A stretch of DNA of 64,000 nt from Melieria omissa. Lineage: Eukaryota > Arthropoda > Insecta > Diptera > Ulidiidae. The position numbers and the translations under genes were made by a program. The stretch covers positions 28,891,123-28,955,122 of the forward strand of contig OZ020270.1 in assembly GCA_963971225.1 (NCBI GenBank). Reading direction: 5' to 3'. Numbering within the stretch: position 1 is the first letter of the stretch; every line of letters starts with the position of its first letter. Positions 1 to 11,144 of the stretch are shown piece by piece. Below the pieces are notes generated by a model that saw nothing but the letters and a program-made list of their open reading frames with translations, was not told the DNA's origin and ran no database searches.

Positions 1-123
1 CGAAAGAGAAAACGAGTTTCCCGTTATTTTTTTTAGGTGTTACTACATGCAGAATTCGAACTAGCGTCGCTCTGCATGCGACTCGCTTGGACCGCGCACT
101 AACCAACTGAGCCACGGCGGCTG
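1..123 (-). repeat. tRNA-derived SINE-like fragment
   Basis: On the minus strand there is a perfect Pol III A-box (TGGCTCAGTTGG, plus-strand 103-114) followed at tRNA-like spacing by a near-consensus B-box (AGTTCGAATTC, 52-62). The acceptor ends do not pair and the middle arm is too long, so this is not a functional tRNA. A tRNA-derived SINE head or a decayed tRNA copy fits best. It stops at position 123, exactly where the left arm of the giant palindrome begins. It is not present beyond the right arm. The family is unnamed here. Confidence 0.5.
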
Positions 124-504
124 CGATGCCATATACACTAGTCAGAATAAGTATGCGTACATGCAAGTAAAAAATATGTAATGATAAATTTTGACCTCAA
201 AAATTGGTTCTCTGTTTATAAAAACCTATCCACATTATTCATATGTGTCTTAACTGCACTTTTTGTTCTGTTTTAGATAAATTAAACAAAGAATATTAAG
301 TAATATCAAAGAATATGAAGTAATATAGAATGCGCATGTGGGCACAAAAGTGTTTTCGACTGTTATGATGCGAGCGGGAAGAGCGAAGCGTAGGCACTTG
401 AGAATGTTAAGTTCATAACATTTTCTGTTAGATTTTCGTAGGACAACAGCAAAAAGCAATGTTATTGCTCGCAACGGCTTCACTCGTGTACATTGAAATG
501 GTTG
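124..504. other. AT-rich sequence, nothing recognised
   Basis: No conserved coding, LTR or terminal-repeat signal was recognised. The short frames here have no family resemblance. The string AACAGCAAAAAGCAATG occurs near 446 and again near 4815, flanking the hAT transposase block as a 17-bp direct repeat. The mirror copy is 15080-15460. Confidence 0.4.
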
Positions 505-1740
505 TGTTGCAGCTAGGCTTGCCACCTGTCCTCCATTGTGGAGGACAGTCCTCCAAATTACTCAAATGTCCTCCGTCCTCTAAAGAGGGTAAAAAGTCCT
601 CCATTTACACGAAATATGTAGATTTTACTCTTAACAATACTTACATTACTTAACATACTTACCACAATGTTAAGCATAATTTGTCATATAACTTTTTGGA
701 CTGCAATTTTAAGTTGTTAAAAAAGACAGTTCATGACTCAGTTATTACAAAAAAGATTACTTGTGGACGCACAAAAGCTACGATGATTGTTGAAAACGTT
801 CTCGGTCCTTTTATTTTAAATAACTTGATCTCAAATTTGATTAATGTGATGTCTATTTTACAATTCAAACAGATGCTTCTAATCATAAAAATAGAAAGTT
901 TTTCTCCATTTGTATACAGTATTTCGACAGATCTACTAACGAATTTCTAACGAAACATCTGTTGGAATGGACAACATGGTTAAAGACGTTTTGTCAAATT
1001 TAAATTTAAATATAAAAAACGTTGTCTCCTTAAGTGCAGATAATACAAACTCTAACTTTGGAAAACACAATTCTTTGTTTTCAAACCTGCAAAAGTCCAA
1101 TGAAAACATTTTGAAAAGCAATTGTCACGCACACATTGTTAATAACGTTTTGAAAAATCGTTAAGCAATTTAGACTTAGATGTCGAGAACGTGATTTTAA
1201 AAATAAATGCTAATTTTTCTGCTGCTGCTAAGCGACGAGAACGTTTAATTGAATTTTGTAGTTTTGCAAATGTAGAGTTTAAAGAGATTTTGCGACATGT
1301 AACTAAAAGGTGGCTATCCCTTTTGCCCGCAATAGATAGAGTTTTGCAAGTTTGGCCAGCTCTCTCAGATTATTTTCTTTCAGAAGAGATATCCAAGCAA
1401 ATGCGATTGGCTTTAGGTATTGAAAATAATCAAATATCTCCAAAAATTAAAATTTATTTATTGTTTTTGTCACATGTCTTACAAACATACTCAGATACTA
1501 TAAAAAAAATTGGAGTCAAACGTTTGTACAGCAATCGAGCTTTTTCAAATTTTGACTGATTTTAGAACACACATTTTCGAACGAAAACAGCAACAATTTT
1601 TTGGATACGAAGTAAAAGTACAATTATCAAAAATGGATCATCTTGAAGAAAGTTCTCTAATAAAAAAAGATTTTTGTCAAATCTTTTGATGTAAATTTAA
1701 ACTATATTGAAGAGTGATCCGATTTTTCTGAAAGTAATTG
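505..1740 (+). pseudogene. hAT transposase, N-terminal and middle part (broken)
   Basis: Successive frames at about 681-950, 967-1164 and 1191-1559, linked by frameshifts, read as one hAT-superfamily transposase. Visible signatures are a CGRTKA block, an IQTDASN-like strand in a shifted frame, ADNTNSNFG, the CHAHIVNN motif (the C-x-A-H signature of hAT enzymes) and a TKRWLSLLPAIDRVL block. The product would cut and paste the element, but at least three frameshifts or stops make it dead. Upstream, near 515, GGCTTGCCACCTGTCC resembles a hAT terminal inverted repeat; no matching partner end is visible. A Helitron-like element separates this part from its C-terminus at 4441. Confidence 0.8.
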
Positions 1741-1904
1741 GGTTTATAAAATTGGAAAACTTAATCTTATATATAAAAAAAAACTTAACCTTCTGTAACG
1801 TTCCAGTGTTTGCGAAAACGGCTCATTCTTTCAGGAAAATTTTTTTTGTGTGTGACAGAAGATGTCAATGCGATGGTTTGTAGCGATATTACATGTTTGT
1901 ACGT

Positions 1905-3520
1905 AAGGTGGGCGTGGCACCTCCCATACAACCTACATTTGTAATATGGTATATCTTCGGAATTATAAGTCGGACAGCATTGAAATTTAGTACAGCGTCA
2001 TGGCGTAAGCGTGTCATTGCACCGGTAAAATTTAATGGGCGTTGGACAAGGGGCGTGGCACGTTTTTAATTCCGGTGTTACTTTTGAACTATAGCCATCA
2101 ATGACATTCGGTACAAACTAACGATTCGGTCGGGTCCCTCGATGGGGGAATAGGATGGATTTTGGACAAGGGGGCGTGGCACCGCCCACACAATCCAACT
2201 TTTTGATATAGAAAACCTTCGGAATTATAAGTCGGACAGCATTGAAAGTTGGTGTATCGCCATCTCATAGAAGTGTGTTCCTATTGCTAAAATTTAATGG
2301 GCGTTGGACAAGGGGCGTGGCACTTTTTAAATTCCGGTGTTACTTTTGAACTATAGCAGTCACATCAATGACACTCAGTACAAAGTTACCATTTGGTCGA
2401 GTCTTTCAACAGGAGAAATGGGGTGGGTTTTGAACAAGGGGGCGTGGCACCGCCCATACAACTCAATTTTTAAATATGGAATATCTTCGAAATGATAAGT
2501 CGGACAGCATTGAAATTTGGTACAGTGTCATGGCGTAGACGTGTCGTTCCACCGGTAAAATTTACTGGGCGTTGGACAAGGGGCGTGGCACTTTTTAAAA
2601 TCCGGTGAAACTTTGGAACTAGAACGTTCACATCAATGACACTCGGTACAAACTTACGATTTGGTCATGTCCTTCGGCAGGGGGAATAGGGTGTATTTTG
2701 GACAAGGGGGCGTGGCACCGCCAATACAACTCAATTCTTTAACATGGAATATCTTCGGAATCATAAGTTACACAGCATTGAAATTCGGTACAGCGTCATG
2801 GCGTAGCCGTGTCATTCCACCGGTAGTATTGTATGGGCATTGGAAAAAGGGCGCTTTGAAACTATAGCGTTCACTTAAATGACACTCGGTACAAACTTAT
2901 TCTTAGTTGTGCCCTCCGACAGGGGGAATAGGGTTGGTGTTGGACAAGGGGGCGTGGCACCGCCCATACAACTACATTCTTTAATCTGGAATAGCTTCAG
3001 AATTATAAGTCGCTCAGCGTTGAAATTTTGTACAACGTCATGGCGTAGACGTATTATTTCACAGGTTGTATTGTATGGGCGTTGGACAAGGGGCGTGGCA
3101 CTTTATAAATTCCGGTGTAACTTTGAAACTATAGCATTCACATCAATGATACTCGGTATCAAGTTATGATTTAGTCGTGTCCTTCGGCACGGGGGAATAA
3201 GGTCGATTCTGGACAAGAGGCGTGGCACCGCCCATACAACTCAACTCTTTAATAAGGAATCTCCTCGGAATCCTTAGCTGCACAGCATTGAAAGTCGGTG
3301 TACCGTCGTCTCATAGATGTGTCATTCTACTAATGAGCTTTGATGGGCGTTTGAAAGGAGTGTGGCATATTTTTTTATGACCCAACATTTCAGCAGAACT
3401 GTAAGTCGCAAATCAATGAAAGTTGGTACAAACTGTCCACTTAGTAGCACAACTCGACTAGACGAAAGTTGTGCGCATTGGACAAGGGGACGTGGTACCG
3501 TCTATATTTTTTTATACATA
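1905..3520 (+). repeat. ~265-bp tandem repeats (GGCGTGGCA family)
   Basis: About six degenerate copies, spaced roughly 240-270 bp apart. The anchor GACAAGGGGGCGTGGCACCG or a close variant lies near 2164, 2432, 2700, 2942, 3213 and 3481. A second anchor, GGGCGTTGGACAAGGGGCGT, sits in between. Other repeated words are AAGTCGGACAGCATTGAAA and CATGGCGTAGACGTGTCATT. Copies are clearly diverged, so this is an old internal array. Frames through it have no family match. Mirror copy: about 12064-13679. Confidence 0.85.
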
Positions 3521-3589
3521 GATTGTTTATCCTGACCGACTGACTGGTTGATTTATGAAGAACGTGATTTAATAGACATATTGATTTCG

Positions 3590-4400
3590 AACTTCCTGAA
3601 AATACTCTAAATCAAAAGTAATTCGACACGTATTTTATAATTGTTCGAAAAATCAAAATTTAACTGGACCAACAATGGGTTAAGATTTGTTTACGGGAAG
3701 ACTCGAAATCAACATGACCCGATTGATTGATTTCAAAAATTGTAAAAATACTTGAAATAAAAAAAATTAAACACCCGTTTCTCATTATTTTCAAAGTCGA
3801 AATCTAACTGGATCAACGACGGGTTAAGAGAATGTATGGAGAAACACATTTTTTTAGCCTTTTGAATTCAAACTTGATGAGAGTACTTCAAATGTGAAAT
3901 TACGCGATATGTGTTTTTCATTTTTCCAAATATTAAAATTGGGCGGGGTCAACGCCGGGTTAAAAGTTTGAATAGAGAAACTGTGAGAAAACATGAATTC
4001 ATGAAGCCACTGACCTCAAACTTTGTGAAAGTACGAAATAATTTGACACGTGTTTTTCACTTTTTTAAAAATCAAAATCTAACGGGGTCAACAATAACGG
4101 GGTTAACAATTTTTATGGAGAAACAAGCTTTATTGGGCGTTCTGACTTCAAACTTATCAAAAGCACTTTAATCGGGAAATAATAAAAACGTGCTTTTAAT
4201 TTTTTTGAATATCTAAATCTACCATGGCAAACCAAGAGATAAAAATTTGTTTGGAGTAAATGTGAGAACACATGATTTAATGGGCCTTCTGACTTCAAAA
4301 TTTTTGAAACGCTCGAAATAAAAGATAGTTAGACACATGTTTTTTTTTCAATCAACATCTGATGGGCTCAACAATGGGCTAAGAATTCGTATCGGGGGAA
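3590..4400 (+). repeat. ~125-bp tandem repeats (Helitron-associated)
   Basis: Six to seven diverged copies of a ~125-bp unit with recurring words: GGGTCAACAA(C)GGGTTAA, then TATGGAGAAAC, GACTTCAAACTT, GAAAGTACTC and ACACGTGTTTTTCATTTTT. The same family occurs in opposite orientation inside every unit of the tandem array (for example 31635-32023 and 33986-34400), linking the two regions. Mirror copy: about 11184-11994. Confidence 0.85.
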
Positions 4401-4440
4401 ACAGGAGCGCTTGCGTGCAAAGCCGTAGGGCCCAGCTAGT

Positions 4441-4860
4441 ATTCATGATAAATTGTTTACCTTTAATGATGTTGTAGAAGTAGTTGAAGAGCTAAAATTA
4501 AAACAAATATTACAGGATCTAAACGTAGATCAATTGTTTGACGCAGTCTGTCTAATAAGTAAATATTTTGACTCCTTAAATTTGGACGTGTTTTCCAGCC
4601 AAAGTGAAAAATACGTAAAGATATTTGAAAGGTTCGAATGCAACAATTTATTTAAAATAATGAGCTATTTATTGACTATGCCATGTAGTAGCGTTTTTTC
4701 GGTAATGAACAAAAAATGGAGTGAGGATAGAAGAAGGTAATAATATTCTTCAACCAAAAAGAAACGTGCGCTGACTTTTATGATCTCATTAAATCCAATA
4801 GAAGTCTGATTAAAACAGCAAAAAGCAATGACAAATATTTATTTAAGACCAAATAAATTT
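4441..4860 (+). pseudogene. hAT transposase C-terminal dimerisation domain
   Basis: The frame at 4453-4740 ends in LLTMPCSSVFSVMNKKWSEDRRR-like sequence (about residues 73-95), the classic hAT C-terminal dimerisation region. The protein continues in a shifted frame for about 40 codons (FYDLIKSNRSLIKTAKSN region) to a stop near 4857. It resumes the transposase interrupted at about 1740, directly after the CTAG end of the Helitron-like element. It is non-functional because of the split and frameshifts. Confidence 0.85.
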
Positions 4861-5028
4861 ATGTAAAAGAATTAATTAGTTTTTGTTTTTTCGTATATTT
4901 TTACGCTTACTTGTGTTGTTTTGTTCATGTTTATAAATGTGTTTAAGTTTTTTTTGGAAGATTTTTCTATATACAAAAGTTTAAATACATGTACTCTGAA
5001 AAATAAAAATCAGATTGTTTATAGTAAT
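4861..5028. other. AT-rich tail of the hAT element, no gene
   Basis: Sequence between the end of the transposase and the TTAA target site of the piggyBac-like element at 5029-5032. No matching hAT terminal repeat is found, so the downstream end of this hAT copy is missing. Confidence 0.4.
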
Positions 5029-5050
5029 TTAACCCTTGTGTGCGCACCCA

Positions 5051-5064
5051 GGTCTGGCCAGACC
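5051..5064. repeat. Subterminal palindrome GGTCTGGCCAGACC (left, outer)
   Basis: A perfect 14-bp palindrome starting 18 bp inside the left terminus of the piggyBac-like element. It is a candidate transposase-binding site by position; binding is inference only. The mirror copy is at 10520-10533. Confidence 0.7.
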
Positions 5065-5239
5065 ATATTGAACTTTGGGTCCACTTTTAGTAAGGTTGTA
5101 GTAAAGCTATCGGGTTCATATTTCATGATATCCTCAACTGATCCTTTCTAAGCACAAAAACCAAGACATGAACAAAATTTTTACAAAAACAAGGCGAGAA
5201 TCGTGCAAAACGTATTTATACCCCTTGGTTGAACCCCCT

Positions 5240-5257
5240 ATGGTCTGGCCAGACCAT
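5240..5257. repeat. Subterminal palindrome ATGGTCTGGCCAGACCAT (left, inner)
   Basis: A perfect 18-bp palindrome preceded by GAACCCCCT. The same GAACCCCC-palindrome arrangement occurs, read inward on the other strand, next to the right terminus. The mirror copy is at 10327-10344. Confidence 0.7.
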
Positions 5258-5728
5258 GGTGTATTTTCATACAAAGTTGCCTGTTATTTTCAGTTTTTTT
5301 TGTTATTTTCGATGTAATTAGTGTCAGAATTGTTTATAAATATTTTTTTCGTTTGCTCCTTATTCAGTTCTCTACGGAGCATGGGGCTGCAACTAGGTTT
5401 TTCCATCTGACCCGATTTGAAGCACTTTTTTCGTGCCATCTCGTTAATAGTGACATGAGTTAGCTAGCGCAAAATGTACCTGGTCCAAATGTTTTTCACT
5501 CGCCTTGGCTTTTATTTTCTTTTAGGTTAGGTTAGGTTAAGCTGGTTGGCCGATTAGACCACGCATAGACCCTGTTGGGTCCCTAGCGGTACCAGATGGA
5601 GATCCTTAAGCGTTAAGAGCTAGTGAAATAGTGGTCGGTTAGAATGCCTGTGGTCTTAGCGAATCTCAACAGTGTCTTTAACTCAAGGCTCTCGCCCAGC
5701 CCAGGGAGATCCGGGGCTCCCAGATAAG

Positions 5729-7234
5729 CTAGCCGAGATCTAGCCATAGCAGACAGTGGCACATAATGTGCTCCACGGTTTCCATGACACCAGGTTCCTC
5801 ACATTTCCTGCACCCGCCCCAGTCAGTAAAGCCCATCTTGAATGCATGAGCTGCTGTTAGACAGTGTCCGGTCAGCACTCCTGTTATGGTTCTACAGTCC
5901 ATCCGTGGGAGCGCTAACACAAGTCTTACGTCACGATCACCGTATTGCTTCAGCATGGTTTTTGCCGTTTCGCAGGTAGCTAAGTTGTTCCACCTCGCTT
6001 CCGCCTTATGTTTCATGCCGCTATCGAGATCCCTATTGAGAGCTAGCAGAGGCATCATTACATTGCTGATCTGCTCATCTGGTAGGTGCACTCCACGTTT
6101 GGCGACCACATCCGCTGCCTCATTCCCCTCGATGACTTTATGACCAGGTACCCAATAGATATGCAGCTTGCGGTGTGCAGCTAACCTTCCCATTGCCGCC
6201 TGACATTGCTGGACGTTCTTTGAGGAGATGCAGTTGGAGGTTATCGCCTTGATAGCCGCCTGGCTGTCAATGTAAATGTTAATGGTATAGTTTTTGGTGC
6301 TTTCGAGGCAGATGAGCTCCGCAGCCTTTCTGGCAGCAAACACCTCGGCTTGAAAAATGCTACAGTGATTAGGTAGACGGAACGGCTGTTCAATACCTAA
6401 CTCTGGGCAGTAGACTCCGGCCCCAACTCCTTCCATCATCTTGGAGCCATCTGTGAATACATTGAGGGTGTGCCGTCTTGGTACCATGCCTTTGCGCCAC
6501 CCTTCCTCCTCGATTTTGGCCTTTTTCCTTTTCCCAAAGCTCAGAAGAGGAGCCATGTAGTCTGTATTGAGTGCAGCACCCCGACAAACTGAGCTGTGTC
6601 CGAAGGAATTGCCCTTGAACTGTCCCGTAGCCCTTAGCCTGCTAGCGGCCTTGGTCGCCAGACATTCCGCATATAGGTCTATGGGCGGCAGGCCTAGAAT
6701 TCTGTTGAGTGCTGCAGTTGGAGTGGTTCTAAGGGCCCCCGTTATGCATAGCGCAGCGAGGCGTTGAACCTTCTCCAGAGGCTTTAAGTACGTCTTTTTC
6801 TTAACCGCAGTCCACCACACCAGAACACCATAGAGGAGTATTGGCCTTACTACAGCTGTATAGCACCAGTGCATAAGAGAGGGCGACATGCCCCACGTAA
6901 CGCCTAGCATCTTTTTACATGCGTATATGGCATTACAGGCTTTTTTCGTCCTCTCCTCTACATTGGGTTTCCACGTAAGTTTGTTGTCCACTATAACCCC
7001 CAGGTATTTGGTGCGGTGCTTGAGCACTAGTGCCGCGCCGTTGAGCTGTGGTGCTGGCCACGGAGGGATCTTGTACTTCTTGGTAAAAAGTAACAAGTCC
7101 GTTTTCTCAGCATTCATGCTCAGACCAGCAAGTGCCGCCCAGTCATGTATGGTTCTCAGACAGGCGGTCATGAGGCTGCTAAGAGTAGAGAGGCATTTCC
7201 CCGTAATGACAATAGCAATGTCGTCAGCATACGC
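5729..7234 (-). pseudogene. LINE ORF2 3' half: RT tail and RNase H
   Basis: Reads from YADDIAIV (RT motif C, 7220-7231) through the RT thumb region (SMNAEKT, KYLGVIVDNKLTW) into an RNase H domain. Carboxylates visible in order are FTDGSK, AEVFAARKA, YIDSQAA and NEAAD. A Cys/His-rich tail follows (CRKCEEP...HIMCHC). The enzyme would copy LINE RNA into DNA at the target site and remove the RNA strand. The frame is open for about 500 codons up to the hAT insertion at 7235, where the preceding RT codons jump to 17241. Open but 5'-truncated and split, hence inactive. An identical inverted copy lies at 8350-9855. Confidence 0.92.
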
Positions 7235-7291
7235 CAGGGGCGTTGCCAGAACTTGGTCATGGGGGGGGTTTTAAAAAAATTTTTCGCCAGT

Positions 7292-7776
7292 TTAGTATTA
7301 CATGTTTTTTAAGTAAAGTGCACTTTCTAAATAGGGCATTTTGTTGAGGCTTATGTGACTTAATGCATTAAAAACAAAATTTTTTCCCTGATTTTTAGTA
7401 AAAATTTCATGAAAATTGGTGGATTGAAAGCAAAGTTATTGCATCTGAAGTGGAAGTATGTTTGTGTCATCGTACAAAAATGTGCATCGAACTAAGATCC
7501 AATATTAACTTTTGTTTTAAACATGTTTAAACTTTAACCGAAGCATTTAAATGGTAAAAGCGATTTAAAAACGATTGTCAGAACATAAATGATGACCAAA
7601 GTGTTAGCCAACTGAATCCGCGGTCCCCGTAGATCAAAACTGGGCGGTAATTCATAAAAGATAAGCAAAAATCTTCATTGAAATTCTTACCCACCCGGGT
7701 GATCTTTTTAAGATTCTTGTTTAATATCTGCACAAATTTTAAGGTAATTTTCATATTGAAAATTACCTTAAAATTT
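7292..7776 (+). repeat. 485-bp segment, copy 1 (direct repeat of 15911-16396)
   Basis: Interior of the hAT element from TAGTATTACATG to the end of the central hairpin. It is present three times: here, inverted at 7808-8292, and in direct orientation at 15911-16396. The three look almost identical. Copy 1 alone has T at 7328 where the other two carry the C allele. No coding similarity. Confidence 0.9.
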
Positions 7777-7850
7777 GTGCAGATATTAAACAAGAATGCC
7801 CCTATACAAATTTTAAGGTAATTTTCATATTGAAAATTACCTTAAAATTT
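7734..7850. repeat. Palindrome centre: two 43-bp hairpins and a partial turnaround
   Basis: A hairpin with an 18-bp perfect stem (AAATTTTAAGGTAATTTT) and 7-nt loop CATATTG occupies 7734-7776 and recurs at 7808-7850. After the first hairpin, about 21 bp already read back (GTGCAGATATTAAACAAGAA). Then come about ten unmatched bases, the second hairpin, and the full inverted arm. Loops in the two hairpins have the same orientation although the arms are inverted. The unfolded copy at 16353-16395 carries the opposite loop, CAATATG. Confidence 0.9.
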
Positions 7851-8349
7851 GTGCAGATATTAAACAAGAATCTTAAAAAGATCACCCGGGTGGGTAAGAA
7901 TTTCAATGAAGATTTTTGCTTATCTTTTATGAATTACCGCCCAGTTTTGATCTACGGGGACCGCGGATTCAGTTGGCTAACACTTTGGTCATCATTTATG
8001 TTCTGACAATCGTTTTTAAATCGCTTTTACCATTTAAATGCTTCGGTTAAAGTTTAAACATGTTTAAAACAAAAGTTAATATTGGATCTTAGTTCGATGC
8101 ACATTTTTGTACGATGACACAAACATACTTCCACTTCAGATGCAATAACTTTGCTTTCAATCCACCAATTTTCATGAAATTTTTACTAAAAATCAGGGAA
8201 AAAATTTTGTTTTTAATGCATTAAGTCACATAAGCCTCAACAAAATGCCCTATTTGGAAAGTGCACTTTACTTAAAAAACATGTAATACTAAACTGGCGA
8301 AAAATTTTTTTAAAACCCCCCCCATGACCAAGTTCTGGCAACGCCCCTG

Positions 8350-9855
8350 GCGTATGCTGACGACATTGCTATTGTCATTACGGGGAAATGCCTCTCTACT
8401 CTTAGCAGCCTCATGACCGCCTGTCTGAGAACCATACATGACTGGGCGGCACTTGCTGGTCTGAGCATGAATGCTGAGAAAACGGACTTGTTACTTTTTA
8501 CCAAGAAGTACAAGATCCCTCCGTGGCCAGCACCACAGCTCAACGGCGCGGCACTAGTGCTCAAGCACCGCACCAAATACCTGGGGGTTATAGTGGACAA
8601 CAAACTTACGTGGAAACCCAATGTAGAGGAGAGGACGAAAAAAGCCTGTAATGCCATATACGCATGTAAAAAGATGCTAGGCGTTACGTGGGGCATGTCG
8701 CCCTCTCTTATGCACTGGTGCTATACAGCTGTAGTAAGGCCAATACTCCTCTATGGTGTTCTGGTGTGGTGGACTGCGGTTAAGAAAAAGACGTACTTAA
8801 AGCCTCTGGAGAAGGTTCAACGCCTCGCTGCGCTATGCATAACGGGGGCCCTTAGAACCACTCCAACTGCAGCACTCAACAGAATTCTAGGCCTGCCGCC
8901 CATAGACCTATATGCGGAATGTCTGGCGACCAAGGCCGCTAGCAGGCTAAGGGCTACGGGACAGTTCAAGGGCAATTCCTTCGGACACAGCTCAGTTTGT
9001 CGGGGTGCTGCACTCAATACAGACTACATGGCTCCTCTTCTGAGCTTTGGGAAAAGGAAAAAGGCCAAAATCGAGGAGGAAGGGTGGCGCAAAGGCATGG
9101 TACCAAGACGGCACACCCTCAATGTATTCACAGATGGCTCCAAGATGATGGAAGGAGTTGGGGCCGGAGTCTACTGCCCAGAGTTAGGTATTGAACAGCC
9201 GTTCCGTCTACCTAATCACTGTAGCATTTTTCAAGCCGAGGTGTTTGCTGCCAGAAAGGCTGCGGAGCTCATCTGCCTCGAAAGCACCAAAAACTATACC
9301 ATTAACATTTACATTGACAGCCAGGCGGCTATCAAGGCGATAACCTCCAACTGCATCTCCTCAAAGAACGTCCAGCAATGTCAGGCGGCAATGGGAAGGT
9401 TAGCTGCACACCGCAAGCTGCATATCTATTGGGTACCTGGTCATAAAGTCATCGAGGGGAATGAGGCAGCGGATGTGGTCGCCAAACGTGGAGTGCACCT
9501 ACCAGATGAGCAGATCAGCAATGTAATGATGCCTCTGCTAGCTCTCAATAGGGATCTCGATAGCGGCATGAAACATAAGGCGGAAGCGAGGTGGAACAAC
9601 TTAGCTACCTGCGAAACGGCAAAAACCATGCTGAAGCAATACGGTGATCGTGACGTAAGACTTGTGTTAGCGCTCCCACGGATGGACTGTAGAACCATAA
9701 CAGGAGTGCTGACCGGACACTGTCTAACAGCAGCTCATGCATTCAAGATGGGCTTTACTGACTGGGGCGGGTGCAGGAAATGTGAGGAACCTGGTGTCAT
9801 GGAAACCGTGGAGCACATTATGTGCCACTGTCTGCTATGGCTAGATCTCGGCTAG
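8350..9855 (+). pseudogene. LINE RT tail and RNase H, right-arm copy
   Basis: Inverted twin of 5729-7234, translating to the same residues: YADD, FTDGSK, AEVFA, YIDSQAA, NEAAD and the Cys/His tail. Upstream at 8333-8349 is the inverted copy of the hAT terminus (…TTGCCAGAACTTGG read from the other strand). This copy has no upstream RT half of its own, because the palindrome centre lies 5' of it. Its 3' end is at 10053, next to the inverted TSD and TTAGG-like tail. Confidence 0.92.
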
Positions 9856-10069
9856 CTTATCTGGGAGCCCCGGATCTCCCTGGGCTGGGCGAGAGCCTTG
9901 AGTTAAAGACACTGTTGAGATTCGCTAAGACCACAGGCATTCTAACCGACCACTATTTCACTAGCTCTTAACGCTTAAGGATCTCCATCTGGTACCGCTA
10001 GGGACCCAACAGGGTCTATGCGTGGTCTAATCGGCCAACCAGCTTAACCTAACCTAACCTAAAAGAAAA

Positions 10070-10551
10070 TAAAAGCCAAGGCGAGTGAAAAACATTTGGA
10101 CCAGGTACATTTTGCGCTAGCTAACTCATGTCACTATTAACGAGATGGCACGAAAAAAGTGCTTCAAATCGGGTCAGATGGAAAAACCTAGTTGCAGCCC
10201 CATGCTCCGTAGAGAACTGAATAAGGAGCAAACGAAAAAAATATTTATAAACAATTCTGACACTAATTACATCGAAAATAACAAAAAAAACTGAAAATAA
10301 CAGGCAACTTTGTATGAAAATACACCATGGTCTGGCCAGACCATAGGGGGTTCAACCAAGGGGTATAAATACGTTTTGCACGATTCTCGCCTTGTTTTTG
10401 TAAAAATTTTGTTCATGTCTTGGTTTTTGTGCTTAGAAAGGATCAGTTGAGGATATCATGAAATATGAACCCGATAGCTTTACTACAACCTTACTAAAAG
10501 TGGACCCAAAGTTCAATATGGTCTGGCCAGACCTGGGTGCGCACACAAGGG
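10070..10551. mobile_element. piggyBac-like terminus, right-arm copy
   Basis: Inverted copy of 5033-5514. It ends with GGGTGCGCACACAAGGG at 10551, followed by TTAA at 10552-10555. It contains both left subterminal palindromes (10327-10344, 10520-10533). It has no second terminus of its own and is an isolated end produced by the inverted duplication. Confidence 0.85.
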
Positions 10552-10723
10552 TTAAATTACTATAAACAATCTGATTTTTATTTTTCAGAGTACATGTATT
10601 TAAACTTTTGTATATAGAAAAATCTTCCAAAAAAAACTTAAACACATTTATAAACATGAACAAAACAACACAAGTAAGCGTAAAAATATACGAAAAAACA
10701 AAAACTAATTAATTCTTTTACAT

Positions 10724-11143
10724 AAATTTATTTGGTCTTAAATAAATATTTGTCATTGCTTTTTGCTGTTTTAATCAGACTTCTATTGGATTTAATGAGA
10801 TCATAAAAGTCAGCGCACGTTTCTTTTTGGTTGAAGAATATTATTACCTTCTTCTATCCTCACTCCATTTTTTGTTCATTACCGAAAAAACGCTACTACA
10901 TGGCATAGTCAATAAATAGCTCATTATTTTAAATAAATTGTTGCATTCGAACCTTTCAAATATCTTTACGTATTTTTCACTTTGGCTGGAAAACACGTCC
11001 AAATTTAAGGAGTCAAAATATTTACTTATTAGACAGACTGCGTCAAACAATTGATCTACGTTTAGATCCTGTAATATTTGTTTTAATTTTAGCTCTTCAA
11101 CTACTTCTACAACATCATTAAAGGTAAACAATTTATCATGAAT
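10724..11143 (-). pseudogene. hAT transposase C-terminus, right-arm copy
   Basis: Mirror of 4441-4860, with the same LLTMPCSSVFSVMNKKW dimerisation block in the frame at 10844-11131 and the same frameshift after it. Identical decay in both arms shows that the transposase was already dead when the inverted duplication formed. Confidence 0.85.
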
Positions 11144-11144
11144 A

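Larger units (their letters stand above)
1790..4439 (+). mobile_element. Helitron-like non-autonomous element with internal tandem repeats
   Basis: This block splits the hAT transposase. Its 3' end reads ...CCCAGCTAG followed by T (CTAG at 4436-4439). A short hairpin (CTTGC-GT-GCAAaG) lies about 16 nt upstream, matching the hairpin plus CTRR rule for Helitron 3' ends. No Rep/helicase coding is present. The interior consists of two tandem-repeat blocks (annotated separately). The 5' boundary is vague, between 1740 and 1830. Helitron assignment rests on the 3' end only; another satellite-bearing element is possible. Confidence 0.55.

Noticed and set aside
41..122. A functional tRNA gene on the minus strand
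   Set aside because: A- and B-boxes are present but the acceptor and T stems do not pair and the anticodon arm is malformed.
1905..3520. CRISPR-like array or coding repeat
   Set aside because: Repeat spacing is ~265 bp with diverged full-length units and no conserved short repeat with unique spacers. The genome is eukaryotic and the frames lack any family match.
5521..5540. TTAGGTTAGGTTAGG as an insect telomere repeat
   Set aside because: Only about three copies, located exactly at the LINE 3' end next to its target duplication. It is the LINE tail or target sequence, not a telomere tract.
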